Source of the DNA: Verrucomicrobiales bacterium
GTDB taxonomy: Bacteria > Verrucomicrobiota > Verrucomicrobiia > Verrucomicrobiales > DEV007
DNA: 64,000 nucleotides
Direction of reading: 5' to 3'
NCBI GenBank assembly: GCA_029212615.1
Contig: JARGPJ010000001.1
Span: 581,547 to 645,546, forward strand
The notes beneath the pieces were generated by a model that saw only the letters and a list, made by a program, of their open reading frames with translations, did no database searches and was not told where the DNA came from. Positions within the stretch are counted from its first letter, which is position 1. Each line of letters opens with the position of its first letter. Shown here piece after piece: positions 27,397 to 36,391 of this stretch. The translations under genes were made by a program, and so were the position numbers.

Positions 27397-29084
27397 GAAT
27401 CAAACTCCTTCGGCGGTAACACATCCACTTCATATTCCTCATAGACATCGGGACGCAGGGGAACCTCGACCTTCAGGATCACCCACCACTGCAGCTTACT
27501 ATATCGACCCCGGAAAGTCGGCACCGCTCCGTAAGGCAGCACGAGCCTGCAATTTCCTCCTGACATGACAAGACGATCTGAAGTGACGCTGAGCAATTCC
27601 TCATGGAAGAGCTCCGTCGCCATCGCCGTTGAAGTCCCCCGTCGATATTCAGCCTTCTCACGACCAATAAAACGAAGACTGACTTTCCGCGGGGAACCGC
27701 TCCCGCCGACCCGTTGCCATGAAATCATTGTCGAATCGCCCGGTCGCAAACTCCCGCGATCAAAATCCACCTGATAGACCGGGGAAAAAACAGCGGCGAC
27801 ACGATAGAAAAAGTGCAGAATCAGCCCTATCCCGATGAGAACAAAGGGAATCATAAAAACACCCAGGAACCAGTCGATACTTCCACTCTTCCAGGAACCC
27901 CAAAGCTGCCAGAGAAAGACGGAAACGATTCCATTCCAGAAGGCGGCAAACACGAAAGCCCCCATGACCCAGATCCCCCGCTTCCTGAGAGGAGACAAAG
28001 GCGGCTTACGGGTAACCCTCTCCCTTGTTCGCGCTTTTCCAGCGACAGAGCTTGAGCGTTCCTTCTTTTTCCCCTTCGCGAAGAACGTGTAATAGAGCCC
28101 GCCGAAACCAACTGCCGCAAAAGGGACCGGGAAAAGCCCCATGAGAGACCACCATCCGAGGCGGCGTTCGATCAATGCCTCGACCGGATCAGAAGGATTC
28201 ACGTAACAAGTCACCGGAGTACCAGCTGCATAAGACTCAACGATTTTCGCCTTTCCGGAACGGCCGCTGGAACTGCTCTTACCGAGAAGGGAATAACTGT
28301 TCGAGCGATGCCTTTGTCCCTCGAATTGATACTCATAAAAGACATCCGCCCGGTAAGTGGTCCCGTCACTGCTGTAGTGTTGCCGCACACGCGACCAGAT
28401 GACTTGTGCCGGCGTCTCAACCCAGCTTTTTGCAGCCATATATTTCACCGCGGTCGGAACCACCAGTACTCCGAAAATGGCGACGCCGGCCGCCGCAAAA
28501 ACCCCGAAGAATCCACACCCGAGGAGGCCTCCCATTTTTTCCTCCTCCGGCGCTGTCGACGACCGCACCTTGCTTTTCCGACCTTTCCGGATCGCCGTGA
28601 GAATCAATCCCAGCCCGATCACTACAAAGCCGCCTCCGAACGCAGCAAATAACAATCCGATCAAATGAGAACTCTCACTCTTCAATAAGACGGCATCAGA
28701 AGGATCCTCCGCATGAACGAAACACATGAATCCCTCTTCACCCCGAAACACTTTCTTTCTGAGTTTCGCCAATTTTTCAAACTGGCTGCTCCCGGTGAAC
28801 CCGGGTGAAAGTTGCGATCCTTTAAAACTTCGACCCTCCACCCGGTAATCGAAAGCAAGCTTCACTCGAAACGGCTCATCCTCATCCGGCTCGGAATAGA
28901 TCTCGAACTGACTCACGCGACAAGGCACCTTCTCCTCATAACCGCCGCCAAATCCGGCCACAAAAATCCACAGCCCGACCATGAGGAAAATCGAGCTGAA
29001 GGCAGTCCATATCACCCCGAAAAAAATCCCGCCAACCCCGCCGGTCCGCCGATTGCGATGGAGATTGATTCGGTAATTCAGCAA
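27393..29084 (-). CDS. DUF3592-type multi-pass membrane protein with arrestin-like C-terminal domain
   Basis: 563 residues. Two DUF3592-like units are visible: a transmembrane helix (about 20-46), a soluble part with FDYRVEGRSFKGSQLSPG and CFVHAEDPSDAVLL, and a helix (about 140-163); then a second unit with helices at about 190-215 and 310-332 enclosing VFYEYQFEGQRHRSNSYSLLG and VTCYVNPSDPVEALI. Two more helices (about 370-430) lead to a soluble tail with RGSLRPGDSTMISWQRVGG, AEYRRGTST, and LPYGAVPTFRGRY. The start is TTG; no ATG, GTG or other TTG is available in frame before a stop codon upstream. It is first in a three-gene overlapping operon. DUF3592 function is unknown. Confidence 0.8.
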   Translation of the reverse strand: MLNYRINLHRNRRTGGVGGIFFGVIWTAFSSIFLMVGLWIFVAGFGGGYEEKVPCRVSQFEIYSEPDEDEPFRVKLAFDYRVEGRSFKGSQLSPGFTGSSQFEKLAKLRKKVFRGEEGFMCFVHAEDPSDAVLLKSESSHLIGLLFAAFGGGFVVIGLGLILTAIRKGRKSKVRSSTAPEEEKMGGLLGCGFFGVFAAAGVAIFGVLVVPTAVKYMAAKSWVETPAQVIWSRVRQHYSSDGTTYRADVFYEYQFEGQRHRSNSYSLLGKSSSSGRSGKAKIVESYAAGTPVTCYVNPSDPVEALIERRLGWWSLMGLFPVPFAAVGFGGLYYTFFAKGKKKERSSSVAGKARTRERVTRKPPLSPLRKRGIWVMGAFVFAAFWNGIVSVFLWQLWGSWKSGSIDWFLGVFMIPFVLIGIGLILHFFYRVAAVFSPVYQVDFDRGSLRPGDSTMISWQRVGGSGSPRKVSLRFIGREKAEYRRGTSTAMATELFHEELLSVTSDRLVMSGGNCRLVLPYGAVPTFRGRYSKLQWWVILKVEVPLRPDVYEEYEVDVLPPKEFDS

Positions 29085-29159
29085 AACAGCAGGTGGTTCT
29101 TCGCGGTGACGCTAGTGAAGCGACGCAGCACCGTCAAGCACCGGACCTGCCACCCGGAA

Positions 29160-29197
29160 ACAAAAAAACAGGGTCAGGTACTGGACCCAACCCTGTT
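29160..29197 (-). terminator. rho-independent terminator of the M29-like peptidase gene
   Basis: On the minus strand AACAGGG and CCCTGTT pair around an inner GGGTC/GACCC stem, followed by a run of seven T. It lies about 30 bp beyond the peptidase stop. Confidence 0.8.
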
Positions 29198-29225
29198 CTA
29201 TTTTGTTGAGGGGAAATGAAAAAGC

Positions 29226-30413
29226 TTATCCGGCACCGAGGGCGTCGAGAATGTAGTCGCTGGGGCGGAAGTTCCGGATGATCACTTCCTTCTGTTCGCC
29301 ACGCTTCATTCTCACTTCGCTGATATTGAAATTCGGCGTTTTATGAGGGGCAAAAAGAATGTCGTCGTGAGTCGAATTCTCGTGCTTCTTGAACATGGTC
29401 GGAACAATGTCCCCGCCGAGGTGATCGTCCCGCCCTGTGGCCAGGTGGCAGGTACCGAGCACTTTCTCATCCTGAATGTCAGCACCGGAGACAGGAAGCA
29501 CCTGTGTCCCGAAGCCGAGCTCACCAAGCGTTCCGGTCATGGGGTCGTCAGCAAGCCTGGCATTGTGAGCATCGATCGTTGCCTGATCCCCTTCAATCAA
29601 GGTTGAGCGAACAATGTTGCGGTTTTCGACATCGAGAACACCCAGGGTTCCATCTTCATACTTCATCGGAAACTGGCCGTTGGCATCGACCGGGACAAAG
29701 TAGACTTCGCCTGCCGGAAGATTCGCCACATCCGGCGTGGTGCCCTGACAGAGACCATGAGACTTTTGCGCGTCCTGCCCGTTAAGATCAAGCTCGGCTG
29801 TCAGAACCCGACCGTCTTCGAGAGCAAAATCAATCTCGATAGTGTCGGCGTTACTCATTGCCGCCCGCATCTTCTCAGCATCGGCGCTGACCTCATGGTA
29901 ATTCACCGCGAGACCGGAATTAAGAATCACATCGTTCACTCCGTGAAGGGTTGCCCCGCGGAATCCGAATTCTTTACACTTGGCAGTGAGCGGAGCCGTC
30001 GCAGAGAAAGTCGAGACGCAAAGAATGAGGTCGTAGCCGGGGTAAATATCCTTGTCGAGGCTCAGTTGATTCCCCTCAACGTCGTAGCACTCATCCTTAA
30101 GATCGAGGTTCGATCCATAAGTCATCGGAAAAGCAAACAGATCGCCACCGGTCATGCCCAGCGCTTCCATGCCGCCGTCCTTGAGACCCAGATAGAATTC
30201 TTCGTATGCCTTCTTCTGAACCTCGTGCCCCTCAGCGTTGAGGAAGGCATAGCCTTTCATGAGATCCATATCCTCAAGATCGATGAGGATACAAACCTTT
30301 GCTCCCTGGGTGGGCTCGAAAACCGTGCCGAGAAGCCGTTCGAGACTGAACTCCGGGAATTCCCGCTTTTCAGGGTTCAGGATAATATCGCGCTTTAAAG
30401 TTGCTACAGACAT
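29226..30413 (-). CDS. M29-family (aminopeptidase T-like) metallopeptidase
   Basis: 395 residues, close to the usual 410. The metal ligands of the family are in place: Glu236 in NLPAGEVYFVPVD, Glu298 in TLGELGFGTQV, His323 in KVLGTCHLATG, and His349/Asp351 in STHDDILFAP. The Tyr that normally follows the His323 equivalent appears replaced (RDDHLGG). It would remove N-terminal residues from peptides in the cytoplasm; no signal peptide is seen. The protein is notably acidic. It is monocistronic, with its own terminator downstream and about 126 bp upstream before the next gene. Confidence 0.78.
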   Translation of the reverse strand: MSVATLKRDIILNPEKREFPEFSLERLLGTVFEPTQGAKVCILIDLEDMDLMKGYAFLNAEGHEVQKKAYEEFYLGLKDGGMEALGMTGGDLFAFPMTYGSNLDLKDECYDVEGNQLSLDKDIYPGYDLILCVSTFSATAPLTAKCKEFGFRGATLHGVNDVILNSGLAVNYHEVSADAEKMRAAMSNADTIEIDFALEDGRVLTAELDLNGQDAQKSHGLCQGTTPDVANLPAGEVYFVPVDANGQFPMKYEDGTLGVLDVENRNIVRSTLIEGDQATIDAHNARLADDPMTGTLGELGFGTQVLPVSGADIQDEKVLGTCHLATGRDDHLGGDIVPTMFKKHENSTHDDILFAPHKTPNFNISEVRMKRGEQKEVIIRNFRPSDYILDALGAG

Positions 30414-30539
30414 GACTTATTCAGTTATTTTTCGACCGGTTAAAAGACGCTTTTCAATAGTTTGCCTTACACCTTAGTTCCAGTCACCGGTAGATAAAAT
30501 ACGAAAGCTGGTCCACGACGGATATACAAAACTTCGACA

Positions 30540-32036
30540 TTATTGTAACGACACCGCTTCGCTCCTTCCCCGGGAAGCACCGGATCGACGATCAATGTCC
30601 TGCCATTGAAGGAGTTGCTCTGGAAAGGGACAATGCTCACAATCCGAGACATCTTCGAGGCAAAAGTCCTCGTAGATCTGCAGAAGCCCCTGCTGCTGAT
30701 GGTAATAAGCGGTGAATAACTTCCGGCGTTTTTCATCCGGACCGAAGAGGCGGAGCCCGGCCCGCCTCAGCTTTTGATTCGAATCCACGTTCCGCAGAGC
30801 CAAATACTGAGACCACAGTAATTCCTCCTGCCCCGTGCACCCCGCCTCCCCCGCCATTCCAATCGCACCGGGAAAAACAACGTTGCCGAGGAGGTCCCGA
30901 AGCCGGTCCCTCCCCAGTAGCCGCACCCGGCCCGAAGCGGGGTCCGCCTGCAAGGTGTAATGGTTCTCCCAAAAAGGATGGTTCAGGTTTTTCAGGGAGT
31001 TATTCACATTCCGCTCCAGGTTATTCACCTCTTTTTCCCAAAGCGGGGAAATGAGTTCCCAATGCGCCGCGATCGCTGCGAGAGCACCGACTCGGCGCTG
31101 CGGATGATTGAGAGGTCGGTTCCCCGAAAAGCACCATGGGATTGCCCGGCTCCGGAGGGGCTCCACATCGCCGCGCACTTTCCACCACCGGTCCCACAAC
31201 TCGCGCAAATACACTTTCCCGTCAGCACTGGCCCGCTCCGCCACCAACTCATGATCCAGAAACCCCGCGACCCCGAAGAGCCTCGCTTCACTGTCGATCG
31301 GTGACATCGCGGAGAGCTCCTCGACGGGGCAACGCTGCGCAAGAATCGCCATCGCCGTCTTATTGCTTCGAAAGCCAAGCGCTTCCGCCACCCCTTGAAA
31401 GAGTGCCTGCTCCCGGGACGTCACCCCGGCCATGACCCGGAAACGTCCCGCCTTATTTTGAAGCCGGTATTGGGCTGCAGAAAGAAGAAGGGAATCGACT
31501 TCAGGATCAGTCATCCGGCTGAGTGGAGAAAGACAACGCCCCGGAAAGGCCTCCGGCAGAAAATCGGGGGGCCCCTGCGACCAGGCATACTGGGGCAGCT
31601 GAAGCTGACAAATCCGGCGGTGGGAGGAAGATTTCGTGTAAAAACGGTTCCACGAAGGCCCATCCGTGAAGACATGCAGCACCGTTTCCTCAAATGCTGC
31701 ATTCACTCCGTGACCGTGTGACTCCCAATCCCGGACGTCGAGATCGAGTTCGATCGGACCCGCAAGCAAACGACCATCGATTTTGACCGCCGCCTCAGTG
31801 AAATCAGGCCCTGCCGCGTGATTCCAGTGGCCGAACTGGACGATCTCAATCCTTTCCCCGTCGACCCCGACAAAATCACGGCCGAATTCCCCCCCGAACC
31901 ACCGTGCCTGAATCTCCAACTCACCCTCGGATGAATCGCGGGGCTCAGCCACCCGAACGGATGGCCTCGCGCTGGAAAAAATCCAGCGGCGGAAGCTCTC
32001 ATAAGATGCCGCTGCCCGGGGAAATTTCGGAATCAT
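30540..32036 (-). CDS. DUF2851 family protein
   Basis: About 498 residues from the ATG at 32036, preceded by AGGTGAAG. Family phrases: FGHWNHAAGPDFTEAAVKID, GPIELDLDVRDWESHGHG, ETVLHVFTDGP, and the C-terminal cysteine cluster FCLEDVSDCEHCPFPEQL (four Cys-containing CPFPE motif), which may bind a metal. Function is unknown; members are common in Bacteroidota, Verrucomicrobiota and relatives. No signal peptide. Downstream of an SDR gene on the same strand with a 55-bp gap, though a functional link is not evident. Confidence 0.85.
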   Translation of the reverse strand: MIPKFPRAAASYESFRRWIFSSARPSVRVAEPRDSSEGELEIQARWFGGEFGRDFVGVDGERIEIVQFGHWNHAAGPDFTEAAVKIDGRLLAGPIELDLDVRDWESHGHGVNAAFEETVLHVFTDGPSWNRFYTKSSSHRRICQLQLPQYAWSQGPPDFLPEAFPGRCLSPLSRMTDPEVDSLLLSAAQYRLQNKAGRFRVMAGVTSREQALFQGVAEALGFRSNKTAMAILAQRCPVEELSAMSPIDSEARLFGVAGFLDHELVAERASADGKVYLRELWDRWWKVRGDVEPLRSRAIPWCFSGNRPLNHPQRRVGALAAIAAHWELISPLWEKEVNNLERNVNNSLKNLNHPFWENHYTLQADPASGRVRLLGRDRLRDLLGNVVFPGAIGMAGEAGCTGQEELLWSQYLALRNVDSNQKLRRAGLRLFGPDEKRRKLFTAYYHQQQGLLQIYEDFCLEDVSDCEHCPFPEQLLQWQDIDRRSGASRGRSEAVSLQ

Positions 32037-32091
32037 CCCCGAAACTTCACCTAAACTGTTCAAAAGTGCAACTATTTATCCCGCCGACTTC

Positions 32092-32886
32092 TCACCCCGG
32101 AATCGTCTCGTTGTTTTTAGGAGGGTTGCGCCCAATGAAGGGATGCTGCTCAAGATCGACCACCTGCCCGCTGACAGGACCGCACTCATCAGCCAACCAA
32201 TAGATCGCCGCCGCTGCAATCTCAGCCGGTTTCAGAATGCGACCGGCGGGAGCGAACTCGGCAGGAAGGTCCGCATCCCAATTCTCCCTCAACCCGTGCG
32301 CGTTCTTCCTCAATGCTTCGTTTTCGGTGAGGACCCATCCGGGGTTGATCTGATTCACACGCACCCTGTTCTCGCGCATGAGAGTGTCACCGAGATTTCG
32401 TGTTAAGGTCATGAGAGCCCCCTTCGAAACCGAATAGGCCATCAGGTCCGGCTCTCCGCTCCAGGCGTTGACGCTGCCTATATTCAGCACATTCCCCCCG
32501 GTCTCAGTGAGATCCGGAAGCGCCGCCTGAATCAGGTGATACGGGGCCAGGGTGTTGATTTCAAGGATCCTCCGGAAGGTGACGAGATCAATGGTATGGA
32601 TATCACCCGAAGCCACGATCGCTGCATTATTCACCACCGCATCCAGCTTCCCGAATGACTTCACGGCAAGATCGACCAGGTTCCCCGCGCAATCCGCGTC
32701 TTCGAGATTCTCAATCAGGAGCGCTGCCTTGTCAGAGCCCAACTCAGCCACGAGAGCCTCGCCCCAATCCTTTTCGAGTCCGTGAATCACCACCCGCGCC
32801 CCTTCGGCAACACAGCGCTTCGCAATCGCTTTTCCGATTCCGGTGCAGCTCCCGGTGATGATAATGGATTTGTCTTTCAATCTCAT
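32092..32886 (-). CDS. short-chain dehydrogenase/reductase
   Basis: About 264 residues. The cofactor motif TGSCTGIGKAIAKRC replaces the canonical TGxxxGIG. VNNAAIVASGD (NNAA), catalytic Ser in LNIGSVNAWSGEPDLM, and YSVSK (Tyr-x-x-x-Lys) are all present, followed by NQINPGWVLTENE and the C-terminal SGQVVDLEQH. It would oxidise or reduce an alcohol/carbonyl with NAD(P); the substrate is unknown. The ATG at 32886 overlaps the sulfatase stop in an ATGA, so it is coupled to the sulfatase and could act on the desulfated sugar. Confidence 0.88.
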   Translation of the reverse strand: MRLKDKSIIITGSCTGIGKAIAKRCVAEGARVVIHGLEKDWGEALVAELGSDKAALLIENLEDADCAGNLVDLAVKSFGKLDAVVNNAAIVASGDIHTIDLVTFRRILEINTLAPYHLIQAALPDLTETGGNVLNIGSVNAWSGEPDLMAYSVSKGALMTLTRNLGDTLMRENRVRVNQINPGWVLTENEALRKNAHGLRENWDADLPAEFAPAGRILKPAEIAAAAIYWLADECGPVSGQVVDLEQHPFIGRNPPKNNETIPG

Positions 32887-34211
32887 GGTGTCGATGAATC
32901 TATCTCCGCCTCCCATTGATCAAGCGCTTTTCCGAGTGCTGCGATCAGCTCCGGATGTTGCTCCACCAGGTTGACCTCTTCACCGGGATCGATCGCGAGA
33001 TCATAAAGAAAGCGCCCTCCATCAGCCTGCTCGACCAGCTTCCAGTTACCCCGGCGAACCGCCCGGCCCTCTTCAATATTTTTTCGAACCGGACCGCTCT
33101 TTCGACGCCAGAAAAGCGTGCGGTCATCGACCAAATCCGGATCCTTCAAACAGGGCAGCAAGTTAACCCCGTCCTCTCCTGCCGGGTCGGATGGCAGTCC
33201 GGCAAGACCTCGAAAAGTCGAGGCCCAGTCCATCGTGATCCCCACTTGAGAGCTCATCGATTGCGCCGGAATCACCGACGGCCATCGCACGAGGCAGGGG
33301 ACGCGTGTTCCTCCCTCCCAAATCGTTGCCTTGGCGCCTTTCAGCGGCTCATTCCTCGAGTAGGTGTGCCCTCCATTATCAGAAGTGAAAACAACGAGTG
33401 TGTTCTCCCGCAAACCGAGTTCATCGAGTTTGGCAAGAACCTCCCCGATTCCTTCATCCATCCGCTCAACCATTGCGACATAAGTCTCACGATCACCTTG
33501 CTGCCAGCTCTTCTTCTTTGGCTGGATTGATTTTTTGATATCGTCAGGTCCCTGCCACGGAAAATGCGGCGCAGGATGTGAGAGATAAAGGAAGAAAGGC
33601 CGGTCGTCCTCTACCTCGATGAACCGGATCGCATCTTCCGTCACGAGATCAGTCGAATAGCCTGTCCGCTCGACTTCTTCGTTGCCGAGCCATAGATCAG
33701 GAACGCCGATACGATCCATGTGCTCAAAGTAGTGATGGTTGCCGCCTAGCAGTCCAAAGAAATGATCGAAGCCCTGCTGCAAAGGTCGGCGCTCAAAGTC
33801 ATAACCGAGATGCCATTTCCCTGAAAGGCCGGTGCGATATCCGGCACCGGCAAGCGCATCCGCAATCGTCTCCCCCTCTTCGGGCAAACCCCGACCTGTC
33901 TCCTGATAGTAGAGAGCATTCTCCATCCCGATGCGATGCTGATACCGCCCGGTAAGAAACGCCGCCCGTGTCGGCGTACAAACAGCGGCATTCGCGTAAA
34001 AATCCGTGAACTTCACCCCCTCCGCGGCGAGGCGGTCGAGATGCGGTGTTCTGATATCTTCGCAGCCGTATGCGCCGATATCCCCATACCCTAAATCATC
34101 GGCGAGGATAAACAGGATATTAGGCCTGGAGACCGGGCGCTCCTCAGCGGCCCCCAATGAAAACAGGAAGAAACTGACAAGGAAAAGCGGATGCGATAGA
34201 GAACTCTTCAT
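32883..34211 (-). CDS. secreted type I sulfatase
   Basis: 442 residues with a signal peptide (HPLFLVSFFLFSLGAAEE). The metal site RPNILFILADDLGYGDIG and the formylglycine motif AVCTPTRAAFLTGR (Cys78 is the residue to be converted) are intact, followed by GKWHLG, VVFTSDNGGHT, and LKGAKATIWEGGTRVP. It belongs to the formylglycine-dependent arylsulfatase family and would remove sulfate esters, probably from a sulfated polysaccharide in the periplasm. A formylglycine-generating enzyme is not in the window. It is co-translated with the SDR downstream. Confidence 0.93.
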   Translation of the reverse strand: MKSSLSHPLFLVSFFLFSLGAAEERPVSRPNILFILADDLGYGDIGAYGCEDIRTPHLDRLAAEGVKFTDFYANAAVCTPTRAAFLTGRYQHRIGMENALYYQETGRGLPEEGETIADALAGAGYRTGLSGKWHLGYDFERRPLQQGFDHFFGLLGGNHHYFEHMDRIGVPDLWLGNEEVERTGYSTDLVTEDAIRFIEVEDDRPFFLYLSHPAPHFPWQGPDDIKKSIQPKKKSWQQGDRETYVAMVERMDEGIGEVLAKLDELGLRENTLVVFTSDNGGHTYSRNEPLKGAKATIWEGGTRVPCLVRWPSVIPAQSMSSQVGITMDWASTFRGLAGLPSDPAGEDGVNLLPCLKDPDLVDDRTLFWRRKSGPVRKNIEEGRAVRRGNWKLVEQADGGRFLYDLAIDPGEEVNLVEQHPELIAALGKALDQWEAEIDSSTP

Positions 34212-34352
34212 CTATCGGCGAAGCTAACAACTCCGCGAAAAATTCACGATGGTAATTTCAACACGATACGCGCCAGTTCAGAGGTGAGGCAATCCCCGTG
34301 AATTGCCGCAAAAATCAGGGAAAGGGAGTGCCCCTCTTTCAAAGAAGATCAA

Positions 34353-35036
34353 TCACTCAAAAGGCTGAACTGATTCGTCCAGATCAATATCGACACGAAA
34401 TGCTCCTCGCAGATCACCCTCTTCATACCCCGTCGCCTCATCGTCGGGATAAGCTTCGGCAAGAAAATCACGTACATCCTTCTCTATAAACTCAACGGGA
34501 CCATGGCATTTCAAGCAGGCTTCCTGAACAAAAACAGGACGATAATAGCGGACCGTCGTCCCCGATACCTGAACGATGCCCGGCTCGATGTCCTGAGATT
34601 GCGCGGAAAGGCGAGCCCATTGAGTCAGGATCTCACGATCAGTCGCATCCGGACGATTAGCATCAGAATTGCGAACTCTCAGGGAAGTTCGCGAAACGCT
34701 CAGTCCTTGAAAAGTTTCACCGGTGGCCGAGGTGATCGGTTGCGCGGCTGATTGGCAAACGGCAATCGCTGCCATGAGGTCGCCGCCAGCCATGGATGCT
34801 TTCAGCTGCTTCCCGAGATTCAACATGAGAGCAGATGAGGCCTCCTCGCCACGCTCCATGCATTCTTTCCGCTTCGATTCGGAAAGCACAGGCAAGGATC
34901 CCGACCCGCTTCTATCAACATGGATCTTCCCTTCATCGATTTTCGGGGACCCCGCCTCTTGAGCACACGCGGCAAAAGAGAGAACACCCATCGTGATCCA
35001 CTGAAGAGAAAGCGTTTTCATGTTAATCGTCTTCAT
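34353..35036 (-). CDS. DUF3365 (Tll0287-like) monoheme c-type protein
   Basis: 227 residues. The N-terminus has a hydrophobic export signal with a possible lipobox (GVLSFAACAQEAG, Cys24). A DUF3365 domain follows (AIAVCQSAAQPITSATGE, SLRVRNSDANRPDATDREIL) containing a single heme motif, CLKCHG at 174-179, and the ending FRVDIDLD. It would be a periplasmic c-type heme sensor or electron carrier. It lies 44 bp downstream of the second YeeE/YedE gene on the same strand, tying it to the sulfur-transport operon. An in-frame ATG at 35021 is an alternative start. Confidence 0.85.
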   Translation of the reverse strand: MKTINMKTLSLQWITMGVLSFAACAQEAGSPKIDEGKIHVDRSGSGSLPVLSESKRKECMERGEEASSALMLNLGKQLKASMAGGDLMAAIAVCQSAAQPITSATGETFQGLSVSRTSLRVRNSDANRPDATDREILTQWARLSAQSQDIEPGIVQVSGTTVRYYRPVFVQEACLKCHGPVEFIEKDVRDFLAEAYPDDEATGYEEGDLRGAFRVDIDLDESVQPFE

Positions 35037-35080
35037 CTCACATCAATAGCAAATCCCGTCCGCTGAAAGGGTGAACCCGA

Positions 35081-35656
35081 TCAGCTCTCCCCTTCCGAAG
35101 TCGTGAACTTCTTCTCAAGGAGATAGAAAACAACGCCGACTCCCACGAAAAGAATCGCCCACCAGGCGATCGCCGGAATACCAGTGACCTCGGGCAATCG
35201 CACTTTTCCCATGGCAGCTACGCTGAGAATATTCTCGTTGACCCAACCGTAGCTGAACGCATACACGATTCCACCGGCGAGCATGCCGAGAAATCCGACC
35301 ACGGCATGAATCCGTCCTGCCGCCATGGCAGCGACCCCTGTCCCCGGGCAATACCCCAGCAAGGCCATTCCAACGCCGAAAATAGCACTTCCAAGTGCAA
35401 CCCCAAGCAGATTGGCGGACTTAACCTGATAGGCTTCGATCAGGCCCATGCCCTTCATCGCGAAAACTCCGACACCACCGACGACGATGGCCGTGAGCAT
35501 AATTTTCATCACCGTGAAATCCTTCAGGCGAAAGAGATTCACGATCACATTGTATTGAGTGACGCGCCCTTTATTCAGGAGAAAGCCGAAAATGATGCCG
35601 AACAATGCCGAGAGAATGAGGCCTGCAGTGGAATCTTTTGAGATAGGTAAGCTCAT
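35081..35656 (-). CDS. YeeE/YedE-type sulfur transporter half (DUF6691-like)
   Basis: 191 residues and about five membrane helices. It starts SLPISKDSTAGLILSALFGI and contains the pore motif MALLGYCPGTGVAAMAAGR, whose Cys is expected to relay the sulfur compound. It is the partner of the preceding half-transporter (35705-36271), the two together resembling PmpA/PmpB of bigR-type operons and the TsuA thiosulfate transporter fold. It would import a reduced sulfur species across the inner membrane. A 48-bp gap separates the two halves. Confidence 0.88.
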   Translation of the reverse strand: MSLPISKDSTAGLILSALFGIIFGFLLNKGRVTQYNVIVNLFRLKDFTVMKIMLTAIVVGGVGVFAMKGMGLIEAYQVKSANLLGVALGSAIFGVGMALLGYCPGTGVAAMAAGRIHAVVGFLGMLAGGIVYAFSYGWVNENILSVAAMGKVRLPEVTGIPAIAWWAILFVGVGVVFYLLEKKFTTSEGES

Positions 35657-35704
35657 GGAAAAATAAGTTAAGGTTGTGATTCAGGTGAGATATTTGAAGA
35701 CCGT

Positions 35705-36271
35705 TCAGGCGACTTTTCTTCTAAAGATGAATTTTGCGGTGACGATGCCCGAGACAAACATGACCGGGAAAAACAGCCAACTTGAGAGCGCCAGTTGCAT
35801 CGTCCCACTGATACCGTGACCACTGGTGCAGCCACCAGCCATTCGCGCCCCGTAGAGCAAAAGAGCCCCTCCGATAAAGGCAGCAATCATCCGCTTTGCG
35901 ATACCGGGGCCCTGATACTTTTCCCAAAGCGGAGGAACCCTCTCTGCAAAGAAATCCCCCGAAAGCCTGGCGCTGAAAAAGGATCCAAGGAAAGTAAAAA
36001 TCAGAAACACCGTACTGTAACCGAACGCCGGAGTCTTTTCAGCCCAGTAAGCATTTTGCACCATCGCCTCCTGCCCCATGAAAATTCCGGCGATCCATCC
36101 GGAAAATTTTGAAATCTCAGTCGACATTCCCAGGGGCTTGTTCACGACCAGAAAAACCAGCCAACTCAGGATTCCAATTCCCGCACCAACGGCGTATGGA
36201 TTCCAGGAAAGACGGCCCGGGGAGAAACGGGAGCGGTTAGATGAAAGACTATTTTCGTTGGTACTCATCAT
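35705..36271 (-). CDS. YeeE/YedE-type sulfur transporter half
   Basis: About 188 residues. The signature MAGGCTSGHGISGTMQLALSS carries the conserved cysteine. Helices lie around NPYAVGAGIGILSWLVFLVV, FGYSTVFLIFTFLGSFFSA, and SWLFFPVMFVSGIVTAKFIF. The start is MM at 36271/36268. The frame is open further upstream as far as 36763, but that stretch is antisense to the ArsR gene and covers the palindromic operator, so it is not coding. First gene of the operon YeeE-YeeE-DUF3365, divergent from the ArsR-type regulator. Its substrate is presumably a persulfide or thiosulfate-like compound. Confidence 0.87.
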   Translation of the reverse strand: MMSTNENSLSSNRSRFSPGRLSWNPYAVGAGIGILSWLVFLVVNKPLGMSTEISKFSGWIAGIFMGQEAMVQNAYWAEKTPAFGYSTVFLIFTFLGSFFSARLSGDFFAERVPPLWEKYQGPGIAKRMIAAFIGGALLLYGARMAGGCTSGHGISGTMQLALSSWLFFPVMFVSGIVTAKFIFRRKVA

Positions 36272-36341
36272 TCGATATGTTTTGGCTTGGTAGGATCGAG
36301 AAAGAAAAATCAAACAAGACAGTTGAACATGATTCCGTTTC

Positions 36342-36361
36342 TCGTATATTCCAATATACGA
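36342..36361. promoter_or_regulatory. perfect 20-bp palindrome, likely ArsR-family operator
   Basis: TCGTATATT-CC-AATATACGA is a perfect 9-bp inverted repeat, with a second nested dyad ATATTC/GAATAT at 36346-36365. It sits in the 120-bp gap between the divergent YeeE operon and the ArsR gene, 30 bp upstream of the regulator ATG. AT-rich dyads of this kind are standard ArsR/SmtB operators, so autoregulation and repression of the transporters are expected. Confidence 0.85.
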
Positions 36362-36391
36362 ATATGCCGAAAATGGCAACATTGAATTTTT

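Noticed and set aside
34288..34307. Inverted repeat GGCAAT/ATTGCC downstream of the DUF3365 gene
   Set aside because: Only 6 bp of stem with an 8-nt loop and no T tract, so not convincing as a terminator.
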